A stretch of 64,000 nt of DNA from Trematomus loennbergii (GCA_012861695.1 JAAOOA010000011.1:2048501-2112500), one strand, 5' to 3'; shown: positions 33,376 to 45,226, counted from the first letter of the stretch. The notes: generated from the sequence alone by a model not told the origin. Made by a program: numbers and translations.

Positions 33376-34538
33376 ATGGAGTTTATCCTTTTTCCATTTT
33401 CTCTCTGCACGCCTGCAAGCGCGTCTGAGAGCACGAGTACAGTCATTGAGCCACGGCTCTGATAGAACTTTGGTGCGTCTAAGCGTAAAAGGAGCAACAG
33501 AATCCAGTATTAGTGTGCATGTCGAATCAAACATGGAGATAAGCTCATCAGCATTAAAAGCACAGTTCACATCTAATTTACAGATCGGAGAAGCATTAAA
33601 AGCATCAGAGAACTGTGAGGCAGTCAAGGGGTTAATCGAACGCAGACGACGCGCCGGGGCACGTGATTCGACTCCTGCGGAAGGGATGTAGGTTGTAAAC
33701 AGAACCGGTAAATGGTCTGAGATACGCGTTGCTGCACATATTTCATCCACAGATACAGACAGTCCAAACGATAATACTAAGTCCAAAGTGTGTCCTTTTT
33801 CGTGTGTTGGGCCAGCCACGGACTGAACGAGACCAAAGGAATCAAGGAGATTTAAAAAGTCCCTAACCAGAGGTTTGGACTCGCAACACACATGGACATT
33901 GAAGTCTCCGGAGATCAAAACACGATCATATTTCACCATGATCCCGGACAGAAAGTCAGAAAAGTCATTTATGAAATCCTTATTACACTTTGGCGGACGA
34001 TACACAACTGCGCAGAGTATAGGCGAGGCCGGGTTCAGTTCAAAGAGCTGCAACTCAAAGCTGGCATAGCTAGATACAGGGTGAAGCAATCGGCATTGGA
34101 GGTTAGCTCTAAACACTGATGCTATGCCCCCACCATGGCCAGTGGCACGGGGGAGCTGAAGAATGTACAGTCAGGAGGAAGAAGTTCAGAGAACGGTGTA
34201 TACTCGCCAGCGTGGGCCCAGGTCTCCGTCAGGAACATAAAATCCAGTTCACGAGAGGTGAAGAAGTCGTTTAGCAGGAACGTTTTGTTTGCTATCGACC
34301 TAGCATTTAGCAAAGCCATGCAAAGTTTTCGCTCCGGGCTTGCCGAAGGTGTAGTGCGTCTCAGCTGACGAAGATGTGCGTGTTGAACGCCGCGCGGGCC
34401 GGGAGCAGTCAGTCGGGCAGGAGGAGCTGCCAGCGGGCCCCTCAGAGTCCGGAGCTCTGGAAAAACGGGGCGAATCCACCGATCCCTCACTTGGCGTGCA
34501 GCGGGAGGGCCATGACATCCGAGGCGTGGATAATTCAC
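33376..34538 (-). pseudogene. L2 apurinic-type endonuclease region
   Basis: This is the exonuclease-endonuclease-phosphatase fold domain that nicks target DNA for L2 priming. From the N-side: LNARSIANKTFLLNDFF and FLTETWA (frame ending 34122), then, after a frame change near 34120, PILCAVVYRPPK, LISGDFNVHV (catalytic DxN), HTLDLVLS and ISDHLPVLF (SDH motif). The C-terminal linker continues to RAERKWKKDKLH, where the MITE is inserted. The upstream Pro/Arg-rich N-terminus resembles the variable leader of L2 ORF2. At least one frameshift makes it inactive as it stands. Confidence 0.88.
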
Positions 34539-35703
34539 AGAAGAAGCCGTCAGGTATGCCTAAGATGGACCAGTGCACCACCACGCTTTCCCCGTCGTCG
34601 AAAGCGCTTTCGGCGAGGCAGGATGCAGTGTGACCGGCGTAGGTAAGTGGGGATATCGACAGTAGAGGGGGGGGGACGATTTATGGTTGCCAGATGTAGG
34701 TTTGGGCAGCAATATCAACTCCAGTGAGGGTCTGAGGTGGAGGAGAGCTTGGCGATCATAAACGAGCAGAGCAGAGACATTCTGACAAACATAAAACAAA
34801 ACAGGACAGCTAAAGGTAGAGAGCTAGCGAGCGGCGAGCCGACACAGGCGCCATCTTGAATCACGTCACTTGAATCACGTCATCAATGACAGCGACCCTC
34901 TACCACACAAAACAACACCTGGGAACCCCATTTGTGTTATTTGACATTGAAAATTATATTGCATTGTGTTTGTTACTTTCGTTGCAGTTGTATGTCTTAA
35001 GTGTAATTTGGCATGCTTATATTTTGAAGGCGAGTTCACGCTGTTGACAGGAAGTTGTTGTTGCTATGGAAACAAGAAAAGTTTCACAGCGGGCGGAACT
35101 TGTTATAAAGTCCGCGATAATAAAACCCACCCATTTAGAGGGAAGATATGATTGGTCAATTGTACTGTCATTTGACATTACTCTCTCGTTCAGTTACTAT
35201 AGCGGGCCCTCTGTGAATCGCAGAGAGGGCCAGACGAGCTTCTTTCATGTAACCCTTCACATTCAACAGAGACTGAACAGGCAGATTCGAAGGATTTATT
35301 TCTTTGGAAATGTTATTTTAAATACAATTAAATCAAGTGTTTTTCGGTAAAACTAATGAAAAATATAACAAAAATAATATTAAAAATATATATATATAAA
35401 ACAAATTTTTTTTTTTTAAATGTTTTTAAATATTATTTTTTAGAATATCTTAGGCCCTCACAGAGGGCCTAGAGGGCCCTGACGGCTCGCCACTGGTCAG
35501 CGTTTTTTCCCCCCCAACAGTCTGCGAATCAGAGGCACAGTAGGCGGGTCTTCGCGGAATGTGGGTGGGAAAAATGCGTGTGTCGTGTTGTCTCTTTCAA
35601 CCTGCCTGAGTCAGAGCGAGAGTTTAAAAAAAAAAAAGTCAGAGCGAGAGTTAACAGCTCATCTAGTTGCATCTTTACTGTAGCTAGTAGCCTAGTTTCA
35701 CCT

Positions 35704-36230
35704 ACCGGGGTGGCATGGGGTGGCAACTGCCACCCTAAAAATAGGCCTTGCCACCCCAGTTGGCAGCTTTGTTTGAAAGAAAAGTTGTGGCTCATCTGAC
35801 ATTTATGAGAGAAAGTCTCTAATGTCCGAGTGCAAGTGAATGCAGCACAAGATGCACATCTTGTAACCCCTCCCCCGGCCCTGGCGCGAGCATGGAAATA
35901 TGATTGGCGGAGATTTCATTTGAACGGGACGGCGCAAAACGAGAAGCATTCGAATTTCGGACCCAAGCACTGAAGGAATGAGGTATTTGCGGTCTGCAAT
36001 GACAGAGAAGAGACTGTCAAGTTTGGCTGTACTCAGCATTGAATCAAAACGCACTAAAGCTGTTGATCTTAATAAGTTTGTGAGGCGTTTTGCTGAACAA
36101 GATGGTAATCGCCGCATTCAGCTGTAATAGACATGTCAACTTGATGCTCTGCTCACGGATGAGCATTCAAAACTGTTAAGATGATGACCTTACGTGTGTA
36201 AATATATTTTTTTCTTTGTGGGGGTCTGCC
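35704..36230 (+). mobile_element. Deleted hAT (GGGGTGGCATGGGG) with transposase C-terminus
   Basis: Same element type as 16400-16895, in opposite orientation. It begins at CTACCGGGGTGGCATGGGGT without the outer CAGGGGCGG. The 5' subterminal GGTGGCA repeats and the 3' coding end are kept; the middle is deleted. It lies within the GTF2IRD2-like hAT. Confidence 0.65.
35985..36126 (+). pseudogene. hAT transposase C-terminal (hATC) fragment
   Basis: Frame: LRSAMTEKRLSSLAVLSIES, KRTKAVDLNKFVRRFAEQDG, NRRIQL, then stop. The L-S-x-L-A-x-LSIE block followed by D-L-x-x-F-x-x-x-FA is the hAT C-terminal dimerisation motif. The minus-strand frame at 35803-36117 is its shadow. The upstream catalytic region is absent. 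Confidence 0.75.
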
Positions 36231-36496
36231 CCCAAAAAACTGTTTTAAGTCCTGAGAAAGTCAAATAAGACGCTGTGTAAAACTACACTGCCCAGACGAA
36301 AAAAAGTAACCACTTTGATTGAACTAGGCCAGTAGGTAAGGGCATTCCACTGGATAATAACTGAAGTATAAAAGAATGCATGACTGAAGTGATGGAGACC
36401 ATGTTTGAAGGCAAACAAAAAGAGAAATAACAGGTCAAATCAAGCAAATCCCCCTCTCAGATTCCACAGCAACCAGAAGAACATAAATACTGGCTG

Positions 36497-36850
36497 GTGA
36501 TTTGATTAATCAGCTTTGTGATGGAATAAAAAATGCACAGTGCATTTCCTTAGCTGTGGATGAGTCCACTGACATTACTGACATGCTCAGTTGCTGGTGT
36601 TTGTGAGTTTTTATGATGAGGCAAAGGGGGAGTTTGTTGAAGATGTGTTGGCCTGACGGGCAAGACATATATAAAGCAATAATGGGAATGCTGAATGAAA
36701 GAGGTGTGCAGCTGCCTTTATTTATAACTGTGCAGCTCTTACACTGCGACTCTGAGGGATCAAGCACAGACACAATAACAATGAAAACTGCTGCATACAG
36801 ATTATTTTTGTTTTTGCAACCTCGTGTTAAGAATCTTGTTGCAATTGTTT
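36497..36850 (+). pseudogene. GTF2IRD2-like hAT transposase, catalytic-region remnant
   Basis: LINQLCDGIKNAQC, then ISLAVDESTDITDM (the conserved S-x-x-x-DESTDI block with the first catalytic Asp), then, after shifts, FYDEAKGEFVEDVL and DIYKAIMGMLNERGVQLPLF. The last part (CDSEGSSTDTITMKTA, LFLFLQPRVKNLVAIV) does not follow in the usual order and may be rearranged. Multiple stops and frameshifts. Confidence 0.72.
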
Positions 36851-37289
36851 AAAAGTTTGAATGACCGTAATAAACTGACCTTTGTCCTATTGAAAATTTT
36901 TTTTTGGACCTTTAAGATTTGTATTTGAGTACCCCTGGTCTATATACAAGTGATTGGAATATGATATATTAGATAAATAATTTCTAAGTAGCAGCCAGAT
37001 GAATGTTATGTGTTGTTTCTAAGTTCAGGTGTTTAATAGTCTTGGCCTGTGGGATGAAACTGTCCCTGAGTCTGGTGGTTTTAGTCCGGATGCTGCGGTA
37101 CCGCCTGCCAGACGGCAGCAGACAGAACAGTTTGTGGCTGGGGTGATGGGGGTCTTTTATAATCCTGAGGGCTTTCTTTAAGGTTAACCTGGTATTTTTA
37201 CTCCACTACATTTATTTTAGTTACTTTACAGATTTGGATTAATGATGTGAAATATAAACAACCCTTAAATCAGACTTTAGTTACACCTG

Positions 37290-37900
37290 AGTAAAATTCA
37301 GTGAAGGTGATTGTCAAGTGCCAACAATCAGGAGATATTTGGTAGTGGGTGCTTGAGAAGACTAAATATTTATCTGCAGATCCTATAAAGTATATTCATT
37401 ACTCGTTATTCTCTACTAATAGTTAATTAAAAACTGTATATAATGGCTATTTTGCACATCCCTTTCAAGATTTCAAGATTTTCTAAGGTTTATTGACATA
37501 TCATATACACAACTACGGTGTAGTTATGCAATGAATGAAAACTTGGGTCACAGGTTCCTCAACAGTGCATTACAAGACATCTATCGATATCTGTGTACCT
37601 CCACCATTAAACATATTCTGCACATTTCTTATACTATCTACATACATCTTATAAGAGTATAATTAATATGTATAATATCAGTTAAAATAAGTGCTTCAAC
37701 ATAGTTAACATTGCAGGAAAGTTGATTGTCAAGTTCCAAAACAAACCATGCAATATATTAGACGTTAAGTACTTTGTCAGGCTTAATATCTGTAGATACC
37801 CCCAAAGCTTTTTTCTTATTTAAAAGAAGACCTTAACCTAAAGTATTCTTTAATGTTTAAATAAAGCCTTATTAGTTTGTCTGTTTTGCACATCCTCCTA
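37290..37900 (+). repeat. Diverged direct duplication of about 170 bp, spaced 440 bp
   Basis: GTGATTGTCAAGTGCCAA (37308) is matched by GTTGATTGTCAAGTTCCAA (37720), and TTTTGCACATCC occurs at 37452 and 37884 with ATCTGNAGAT between in both. A SINE-like sequence (37478-37610) separates them. Confidence 0.5.
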
Positions 37901-37949
37901 TCAGGCACTAAACTGTTTTATTGTAGAGATCACTTACAGTATCTTCTTG

Positions 37950-38685
37950 ATATTTTCTATTCTATATTATTTATATCATTGACCTTCCACTTTCCCACTA
38001 TATTAAGAGTATGTACTCTTAATATTTAAATGTTTTCATCAAATATAACACATTCAAAAGTGCTTTACAAAAATGAAAGACATTAAGAAAAAGGCATTTT
38101 AAAACAGTCATTAAAAAGCAACACAATCTACCTGCATTGCAATTACTCTAAACGTGTAATAACGTGCTTTAACCAGTAGGAGGTGCGGGTTAAAAAGCTG
38201 TCAAGTTTACAGTGTTAACAAAATAAAATATACTGCTGTTTCTGGTTTAGTTTACGACGGATATATTCTGTTATTGTTTTGATATTTGTAACACAAAAGC
38301 GATGTAAAAAACCCACAGCAACACAGAAAAGATGGTCTTAACATGACCCAGCGGTCTAGTAGTTAATAAAAAACAATAATATCAAAACAAATTATTACTA
38401 CTAACTTTATTGTGAAATTAAAACAAACGGTAAAAGAATAGTTTCCGGTCTATTCTGAGGCCCGATCTCTGTAGATAAATAAAGAACTACGACAGATGTG
38501 TAATGTTTAATGCAGCCAAACCATTCATTACAATGCATTCATGTGATGACTTTCAAAGAGTAAAGCAAGCACTGCTGAATAAAGTATGATTTGATCTTTT
38601 ACGAAACGTTTTTTTCATATGGAATGCAGTTGGAGGTCAACCAATCACAGAGCTTGAGGCAAAGCGGAACAATAGCTGAGGATTC
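37950..38685. other. Surviving core of the foldback family
   Basis: GATATTTTCTATTCTATA, GTATGTACTCTTAATATTT and AAAGAACTACGACAGATGTG match 14.0-14.5 kb in order and orientation. AT-rich; no coding frame. Confidence 0.75.
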
Positions 38686-39066
38686 TAGTGTAGTGTCTTC
38701 GGCCATCCTAAACTCTGAACACATATTTGTTTCTCCGAATCGAAGGGGAAAATACAAAAGCATTGCACACAATTTAAACCAATCAATGTTGTGTAATTAA
38801 CAAGGATAATCTGGTGTTTTTGAGTTGATGAGTAGTGCAGATATCACTGTAAAATCAATCGACAGTAAGGAGAATACTTACTTCCGGGTGTAAAATCCTC
38901 CGTTCCAATGGGAATGGACGCTCACATTGCTCTCTGTGTCCGTAATACAATAAAGGGGACATGATCAAATAGGAATATAATTATCTTTTAAATAACGTTA
39001 ACTAAAGGTAACAATCTATTTGACACAGCTGAAGCTCTGGCCTTCCTTAAAAACGAACTAATTTAA

Positions 39067-39445
39067 AGGTGGGGTAGGTAATTTTGGAGAAACCAGCTCG
39101 AGATCGCTAGAATTTGAAAATACACAGCCGGAAAAATCTGCCACTTCCTTACAGAGCTCCATCTCCAACACACACGAATGCCCACATGACCAATGAGGGC
39201 ACGGGAGGAGTTTGTGCACAGATGGAAGGCTGACAGGCAGGTAGGCCATCCAGTTATTTTAGCCGGGCGGCTAAAATGATTGGTTGTGCTTTTTACAGTA
39301 CTACGGCTTCCACAGATGACATTTTTTTATGGATTTTTTGTCAAAGCACTTAAGATATTCATTGCTATCGGGATGTTAAGAGCATTCCATGGAATATAAC
39401 AAAAGTGTATCTCGAGCCGGTTTCTCAAACTTACCTACCCCACCT
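39067..39445 (+). mobile_element. TTAA MITE, AGGTGGGGTAGGTAA family, copy 1
   Basis: Ends AGGTGGGGTAGGTAA and TTACCTACCCCACCT are inverted with TTAA on both sides (39063-39066, 39446-39449). The corresponding site in the shorter foldback element (near 8870) is the uninterrupted CTAATTTAATAAAAATC. 379 bp; non-coding. Confidence 0.94.
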
Positions 39446-40600
39446 TTAATAAAAATCACAGTTGTATTACACACAATGCACTGTTTTTTGAGAACAAAAA
39501 TTGGTAACTAATGCACCATAATACATTCTGACGGAAAAAAAAAATGATTATGAATACAAATAAAATAAAAGAAGCCTCCCGTGAGTTACTACAAGCTATA
39601 AAGTAGATTTTAAAAACGTTTTATAGAATAAAAGCTCACTGCTGGACGTTGTAGAAATGCGTGTGTGCACCACAACAAAGGAGCCTCATTCACTTTACAT
39701 TGGGGTTGTTTGCGTGGTGCAGACACGTAAATGTAGCAGAGTGCGTGACTCCACCATGCACTGCGGTGTTAAGGAGTCGTGGTGGAGTCACGCATTCTGG
39801 TGAGACCAGGTTGGTCAGAACAGATATAGCTTTTAGTGAAAAGGAGTAAGGAAGCCATTCTTCCAACTGCGGTGTGTTCATGATCCTTGAGTGGAAACAA
39901 TGTGTTGTATTTATTGCAGGGTTTAAATTATGATAGCTGCTTGCTCGTTTTGACCAGAAAGGCGTTTTTCCCAATCTTGAACTTATCTTTCGACAAACAG
40001 TTAATGTAGCCAAAATGCATCGCAATGTTGAACAAAGTAAAACATAATTGGTGTTCTCGGCCTGTGAATAGGATTTGCATCCAATTGTAAAGGGTTGGAT
40101 ATAATATGACAATAAACCCTTTGAATCTAGAGGCTTCTTGCCCAGCCTTCTACAAAGTTCTATGGAAATCCAGCCGATTGTTTTTCTGTAGTTCTGCTGA
40201 CTTTCCCGGTCTTTAGCCTCATTTCAGGACACATTTAGGACCTTTAAAATGAAATCACGATTTTGACTGAGTGTTGCTCTCAGCAGTCAGTCACAGTCTT
40301 GAGCGACCCTGCACTGATGTGAGTAATGCAACAGCCCAGTGACAGCTGTCAGCACAAATACACAAAGGTCACACATATTTAAACAACCAGTTTCTTATTG
40401 CCAAGGAAATATCAATGCTGTTTTTAACACCGGAGGAAACACAGACAAATAGTTTGATACTAGCATTGACATGTTGAATTCGACTTTGACAATCAGCATA
40501 GAAGCACCTGCAGCTTAGGCAGGATTTACACATTAGCTTTCTTCTCCTTCCTCAAGATAGACCCCATGAAATCACTCTTTAACTAAGGGATCACTCGCTG

Positions 40601-40601
<1 letters not shown>

Positions 40602-40684
<83 letters not shown>
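40602..40684. repeat. (GT)n microsatellite
   Basis: Uninterrupted GT run of about 83 bp. Confidence 0.98.
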
Positions 40685-40686
<2 letters not shown>

Positions 40687-40996
40687 CAGTAAGAGAGAAG
40701 AGAGTGGCACATGTATTGGGACACCATATTGATTTGCACGGGTTGACACACTACTTATTTATTTCTTTCGTTATTTCGATCTCTCTAACCCCCACTGCCC
40801 CCCCCCCCCCCCTTCGGGGTCTCAGACCTAGCCATGTATGACAGATATGGTTGATTGTGGTTAGATCAGAGCAGATCATTGAGGTGAATGGCTTCAGTGA
40901 AACCTCTCATTCAGCTCAGAGTCAAGCTTTCAATAGAGCCCTGATATGGAAGAAATGGGGATCTCCTCCTGGCTGTTCCTTTATTCTTCAGCGTGT

Positions 40997-41137
<141 letters not shown>

Positions 41138-42683
41138 GCTTGGGCTGCTGACTTTAGTCCATGTGAAATTATCAAACAAAGCTGAAATAGGAAGTGGAAT
41201 GAATAGCACTCACACAGGGCACCATGACCATAATCTGGTGTGTGCACGTGCATGTCCACGTGCACATTGCTGTCGTGCACAAGAATGGCTTCACACAGTT
41301 TTCAAGGATATGAAAAAAAAATTATCCTTTTCTTTATGTGCAGTTTTGAATCCAGCCTTTTGAATTTGTCTTCAATGATAATGGACACGATGCTCTGATT
41401 GTTCTTTCAATGGTGGTTTTCTGTGAGACGGTCAGCTTCTTGTTACATGAAAAAGTGTTTGTTTATCTCAGAATGGATATTTAAATGAGTCATTTCAGCT
41501 AATTGAATATCTGTACTGTGAACATACACATTAAGGTCTGCCCACAACGTGCTTTATCCCCCTGAAACCAACTCCTGCTATGGAAACACTTGAAAACACT
41601 AAGGAGCATCAACAAAATGACTCCCTGGCCGACTAACTTATGACCTGTTGATGAATAGTGTTTCATTGTTTCAATGTACTTATCATTAGATATTTGTAAT
41701 GTTTCTTATATTTATATCTTTGTTCCAAATGTTGTTTGATATTTCTCAAACAGAATCGGCAGATTGAAAATCTGCAGAATCTAGCAAAAATGTGTCTTTG
41801 CCTGCAATGTGATTAATGTGATGATTGATTAAACAAAGCATCTTTTAATGTCTCCTGTGAAAGGTCGATGTGTTTCGGAACACAGCTCAATATAGCAAGT
41901 AGCATCACCCTTGTTCCTTTATTGTGCATTTAATAGATAATGTTGTTTCTATAATGCGTCAAAAGTTATTTGATCTTCTGAGTTAAAATTAGCAAGAAAA
42001 CAAACCAGATTACTGTGATCTATTTACTACATTTGATTGACAATAAACTACTTCTATATTGTTGAATAAAATGCAATTAAATCATAACTTGTTTTAATGA
42101 TGACATATATTTTAACAAGGAGAGCTACAATTCATAACAGCTATGGAACAGCTATTTTTCAGTGAAATGCTTTTTATGTTGTACATACAACTTTAACCAT
42201 GTACTACTTTGCCTCATTTGACCTGAACACAATAATCAAAGGCCCACACCACCTCTCCGTTCACTCCACTTACTTTCACATATTTCTTCTTAACTTAAAA
42301 GTAAGAAGCCATCTTTCTGACCCTCAACAGAAAGCAACCCTGCTGGAGAGGTGAAGATAGACTTTGATTTATTTCTGTTTCCCAGCGCAGAGCTCCTGCC
42401 AGTCACTTTATATGAGCAGTAGCTCCCTGACTGAGTTGGATCTGACTGGATTAGCTGTTTCCTGCCCCGACACAATGGAGTCCACCAGGAAACCAGATCA
42501 AACCACACACAAGCATATACATTTGAAGAGTGTGCATATCACATGTGCGTGTGTGTAGTTGTGTGTGTGCATGCAGGGAGCAAAGAGCCAGGCTAAAGGG
42601 CCGAAAGCCAACAAAGAACAAGAAGAGAGAAGCTGCAGGAAGCTGACTAGTCACTTTATCCCTCTCTCTGCCTCTGCCTGCAG

Positions 42684-42720
42684 ACTTTCTTCCTTGATCC
42701 CCCCGATCAAGGAAGAAAGT
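42684..42720. repeat. 16-bp perfect hairpin with C5 loop
   Basis: ACTTTCTTCCTTGATC and GATCAAGGAAGAAAGT pair perfectly around CCCCC. Confidence 0.95.
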
Positions 42721-42940
42721 TGAAGTTATTATCAAAGGTTGAGCCAGGGATTATTTCCTGAGTTGGGGGGGGGGGGGGGGGGTTGTAAAGGACGGTTCAG
42801 TTTTATAGAGAGCCATAGAAGCAGAGAGGTGATGATTATCAATGATTAGATGAGATGGATTATCAATGATTAGATGAGATTGTCTATATGGATTAAAATG
42901 ATCTCATAACTCTTGAAATGCTTACACCAGTTGTACAGTC
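42721..42940. repeat. Poly(G) run and a 25-bp direct repeat
   Basis: G run at 42765-42782. GATTATCAATGATTAGATGA occurs twice in tandem at about 42834 and 42859. No gene. Confidence 0.85.
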
Positions 42941-43308
42941 ATGGAGATGGAACCGCTTGCCAAATATGTACACTGTGCTGCACACAATTTAAATCTGACA
43001 CTGAATGACTCCGTAAGGAATATAGCAGAGCTACGCCAATTTTAAGATATTGTTGAGACTCTTTATACTTTTTTCAGCCAAAGTATTAACCAGTTAAGCC
43101 CCATGCCCCCGGTACCGGGAGCAAAACGCAACATCTTGCAAGAAACAGCGTCTGAGGGCTTCTTAACATTTAACAAACTATGAATGTGTCATACCCACTT
43201 AACGGAAGAAACTTTATTGTTAACAATATTAACAATTTTTAGCTAAACGAAACACAAGGGTAATATCAAGCCTCTGAATTAGCCCTAAGCTAAAAAATGC
43301 TAACGCAC

Positions 43309-43854
43309 TGTTACGGCCCGTCCTCTACCAAGTGGTAGTGGCTCGTGGGAAGACCCGCAACATAAAATAAACCACACAAAACACGCAGCACTTGTCGGCG
43401 AGCATTTATTAAAGCGCGCCGCCGTACTCACATGTGCCCACCGGCAAACGAACCACGTCTGGAGGACGGCAAAAACAAACAAAAGCAGAAGGGGGCCTGG
43501 GCCAACCAGTCCTCTGGCCGTAGGACCCAGAGCTTCCCTCCCCTACCCAGAGATCTAACAAATCCCTACGGGTAAAATAAAGCCGCGAAAACCTATTCTC
43601 CCAGATCCTCCAGAGTACACATAAGTCACATTAACACAAATGATCTACAGATCTAAACAGCAGAGAGAGGTTGTCCTCGGACGGAGTCTCCCGGCATAAG
43701 GATCAGGAGAGAGATCTCTTCTCCTCCAGCTTCTCCTTTTAAGTCCCCAGCTGAATGGAATTAGGACACCTGGGGAGGCGGAGCCAGGGGCGGACCAGGT
43801 GTACCTGCGCAGCAGAGAGACAGAGACGACAACAGAAAAAGGGAGCACGTAACA
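43309..43854 (-). mobile_element. Solo LTR, 546 bp
   Basis: It begins TGTTACGGCCCGTCC and ends GAGCACGTAACA (TG...CA), with the 5-bp duplication CGCAC at 43304-43308 and 43855-43859. Copies D and E of the host MITE lack it (AACGCACTTAGCAC in D). A polyadenylation-like AATAAATGC on the minus strand near 43410 suggests minus orientation. The 5-bp duplication fits Gypsy-type LTR elements. No internal region or second LTR nearby. Confidence 0.87.
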
Positions 43855-44332
43855 CGCACCTAGCACAGAACTCACGGTAGAAATATTGTATTACTTATCG
43901 GATCTGCACAAACAAGATATCATATGAAAGCTGAGATTCCACAGATTCCAGAGGTATAAGTATCATCACTGTGCGACCAAAACCGCAGCTAAGGTAAATC
44001 CAGACAACACACAACTTAGCTTTACGGAGCCCAAAAGCCCAAAGGGCAAAAACGTCTTACCTTTGCTGTTTTTCTGATCAAAAGTTGTGTTCAATGGCAT
44101 TAAAACGATAAAAACGCTGCTGAAGGTTAATTCAATGTGTCTGTGTCACTTTGAAATGATTACTGATAATCCATCATAAGATTTATGTCAAAAACTGAGA
44201 TTTCATATCAAGCTGCTATTAGAGCTACAACCCAGCTTCCGGTTTGGGCATTCTGGCTGCGCGTCACTCATTCACCAATGGGTAATGTTTAGATGGATTT
44301 TAAGAACTTCCCCTCGATTTTATTGGCTCTAA

Positions 44333-44917
44333 AGGCCCTGACACACCAAGCAGTCTCCAGAGAACTCACCGACGCCGAATGTTGCGTTGCCGTGTTCTCC
44401 TGCATCTTGGCCATGTGCCACACTGGAACACACCGCAAAGACTTCAGCCGAGCACGTACGAACTGCGCATGTGTGAGTGGCAATAACTCTCCTTACAAGC
44501 AGGTGGCGGTAGTGTGTATTCGTCATTCAAAAGAGGCAACAACCGGAAGACAGAGAAGAAGAACAGACTGCGTGATCTAAACAAACAACAAATAGCGTGT
44601 GCGTTCCATTTTCACTCTCGTCCATCGAAAACATGTTTCGTGCGGTACTGGAGCTATCAGCCATTGGAGTGTTGCTTGTGGAAGACATTCTCAAGCAACC
44701 GTTTCGCTTCTCATGCACTGATTCGCTAGCTGAACAGCCAATCAGAGTGATTTCTTTGTCCGACTGCCTGTGGCCGACGCACGTCAGCCATGAAAGGCCA
44801 AATAAGGCGTGTCACAGCAGACGGTGCGGGACACACCAAATTGAGTTTGAGCGACAGGGCACGCTTCGTCGTCTGACTAACGAAAACGGCCGATTTCGGC
44901 CTGGTGTGTCAGGGCCT
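44333..44917. mobile_element. PIF/Harbinger-type MITE, 585 bp
   Basis: Ends AGGCCCTGACACACCAAG and CTGGTGTGTCAGGGCCT with 3-bp duplication TAA (44330-44332, 44918-44920). The host MITE copies A, D and E are uninterrupted here (GGCTCTAACGGTC in E). Non-coding; the open frames on both strands are incidental. Confidence 0.92.
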
Positions 44918-45226
44918 TAACGGTTCAAAACAGGTGTCAATCATCAAAATCGACCGATGGGTCCCAGAGATATAGAAAATCCACCCAAATGACCCCAGAA
45001 GTGTTTTTTTTTTTCTTCTCAATCTCTTTAAAAAGGTCAAATTTCACTTGTTTTGCATCAATCTTGATACAGGGTACTTATTATATGTTATAGTTTGGAT
45101 TCCTAAAGCTTTTAGTCTACTATCCCATCATTCAAGGGTGGTTTTCACTATAAGTAATGTTTTTCTTTTGGACGGACACTATAATTTAAATGTTTAAATA
45201 CTATGTTCAATCTGAATTTACTTTAA

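Larger units (their letters stand above)
30361..34880 (-). mobile_element. L2-clade LINE, nearly full length
   Basis: Transcribed from the minus strand. The 3' end is a run of TTTGA-type units (ATCAA on plus, 30361-30383). The 5' end is near 34880 after a repeated GAATCACGTCA. CATCAA flanks both sides (30355-30360, 34881-34886). The LINE-free copy of the host hAT reads GCATCAATGAC at this site. About 3.55 kb of L2 remains once the 966-bp MITE at 32410 is subtracted. It contains endonuclease, reverse transcriptase and C-terminal regions in order. Confidence 0.93.
30218..35495. mobile_element. hAT element (CAGTGGCGAGCCGTGAG), hosts the L2 LINE
   Basis: Ends CAGTGGCGAGCCGTGAG and GACGGCTCGCCACTG are inverted, with the exact 8-bp duplication GTCAGCGT at 30210-30217 and 35496-35503. 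A second, LINE-free copy lies inverted at 48.6-49.27 kb. A GAGGGCC-rich palindromic motif is present near 35200-35230 and 35455-35480. No transposase. Confidence 0.92.
29974..36937 (+). mobile_element. hAT element with GTF2IRD2-like transposase remnants, 7 kb
   Basis: The left end CAGGCATCTTCAAAGTC and right end GTATTTGAGTACCCCTG are imperfect inverted repeats. GTCTATAT is duplicated exactly at 29966-29973 and 36938-36945. Its own DNA comprises 29974-30217 and about 35496-36937. It carries two transposase remnants and hosts another hAT. Confidence 0.87.
29848..37200. repeat. Unclassified fish interspersed repeat, split by a hAT
   Basis: The left part (29848-29965, GGTCACAGGCTCCTCCAACA) and right part (36946 to about 37200: GGGATGAAACTGTCCCTGAG, GGTACCGCCTGCCAGACGGC) are joined once the hAT at 29974-36937 is removed. 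A related start, GGTCACAGGTTCCTCAACAG, is at 37549 after an AAGATTTCAAGATTTTCTAAG head. Superfamily not assigned. Confidence 0.55.
29092..39813. mobile_element. Foldback element, CAACCTGG family, 10.7 kb with nested cargo
   Basis: The left end CAACCTGGTCTCACC at 29092 and right end GGTGAGACCAGGTTG ending 39813 carry the exact 8-bp duplication GTCAGAAC (29084-29091, 39814-39821). The left arm runs to about 29805 and the right arm from about 38685. They are inverted copies of one another and of the arms of the 7996-9235 element, apart from a TTAA MITE in the right arm (39067-39445) and about 35 bp lost from the left arm. Core sequence survives at about 37950-38680. Everything between about 29850 and 37200 is later insertion. 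No transposase of this family is visible. Confidence 0.88.

Noticed and set aside
33194..33691. 165-codon plus-strand frame as a host gene
   Set aside because: It overlaps the MITE end and the antisense of the L2 endonuclease region; no domain, and it crosses a transposon boundary.
34374..34646. Plus-strand Arg/Gly-rich frames near 34.4-34.6 kb
   Set aside because: Antisense shadows of the GC-rich L2 5' region.
43309..43854. Full LTR retrotransposon
   Set aside because: Only one LTR with its own 5-bp duplication is present; no internal domains or second LTR.
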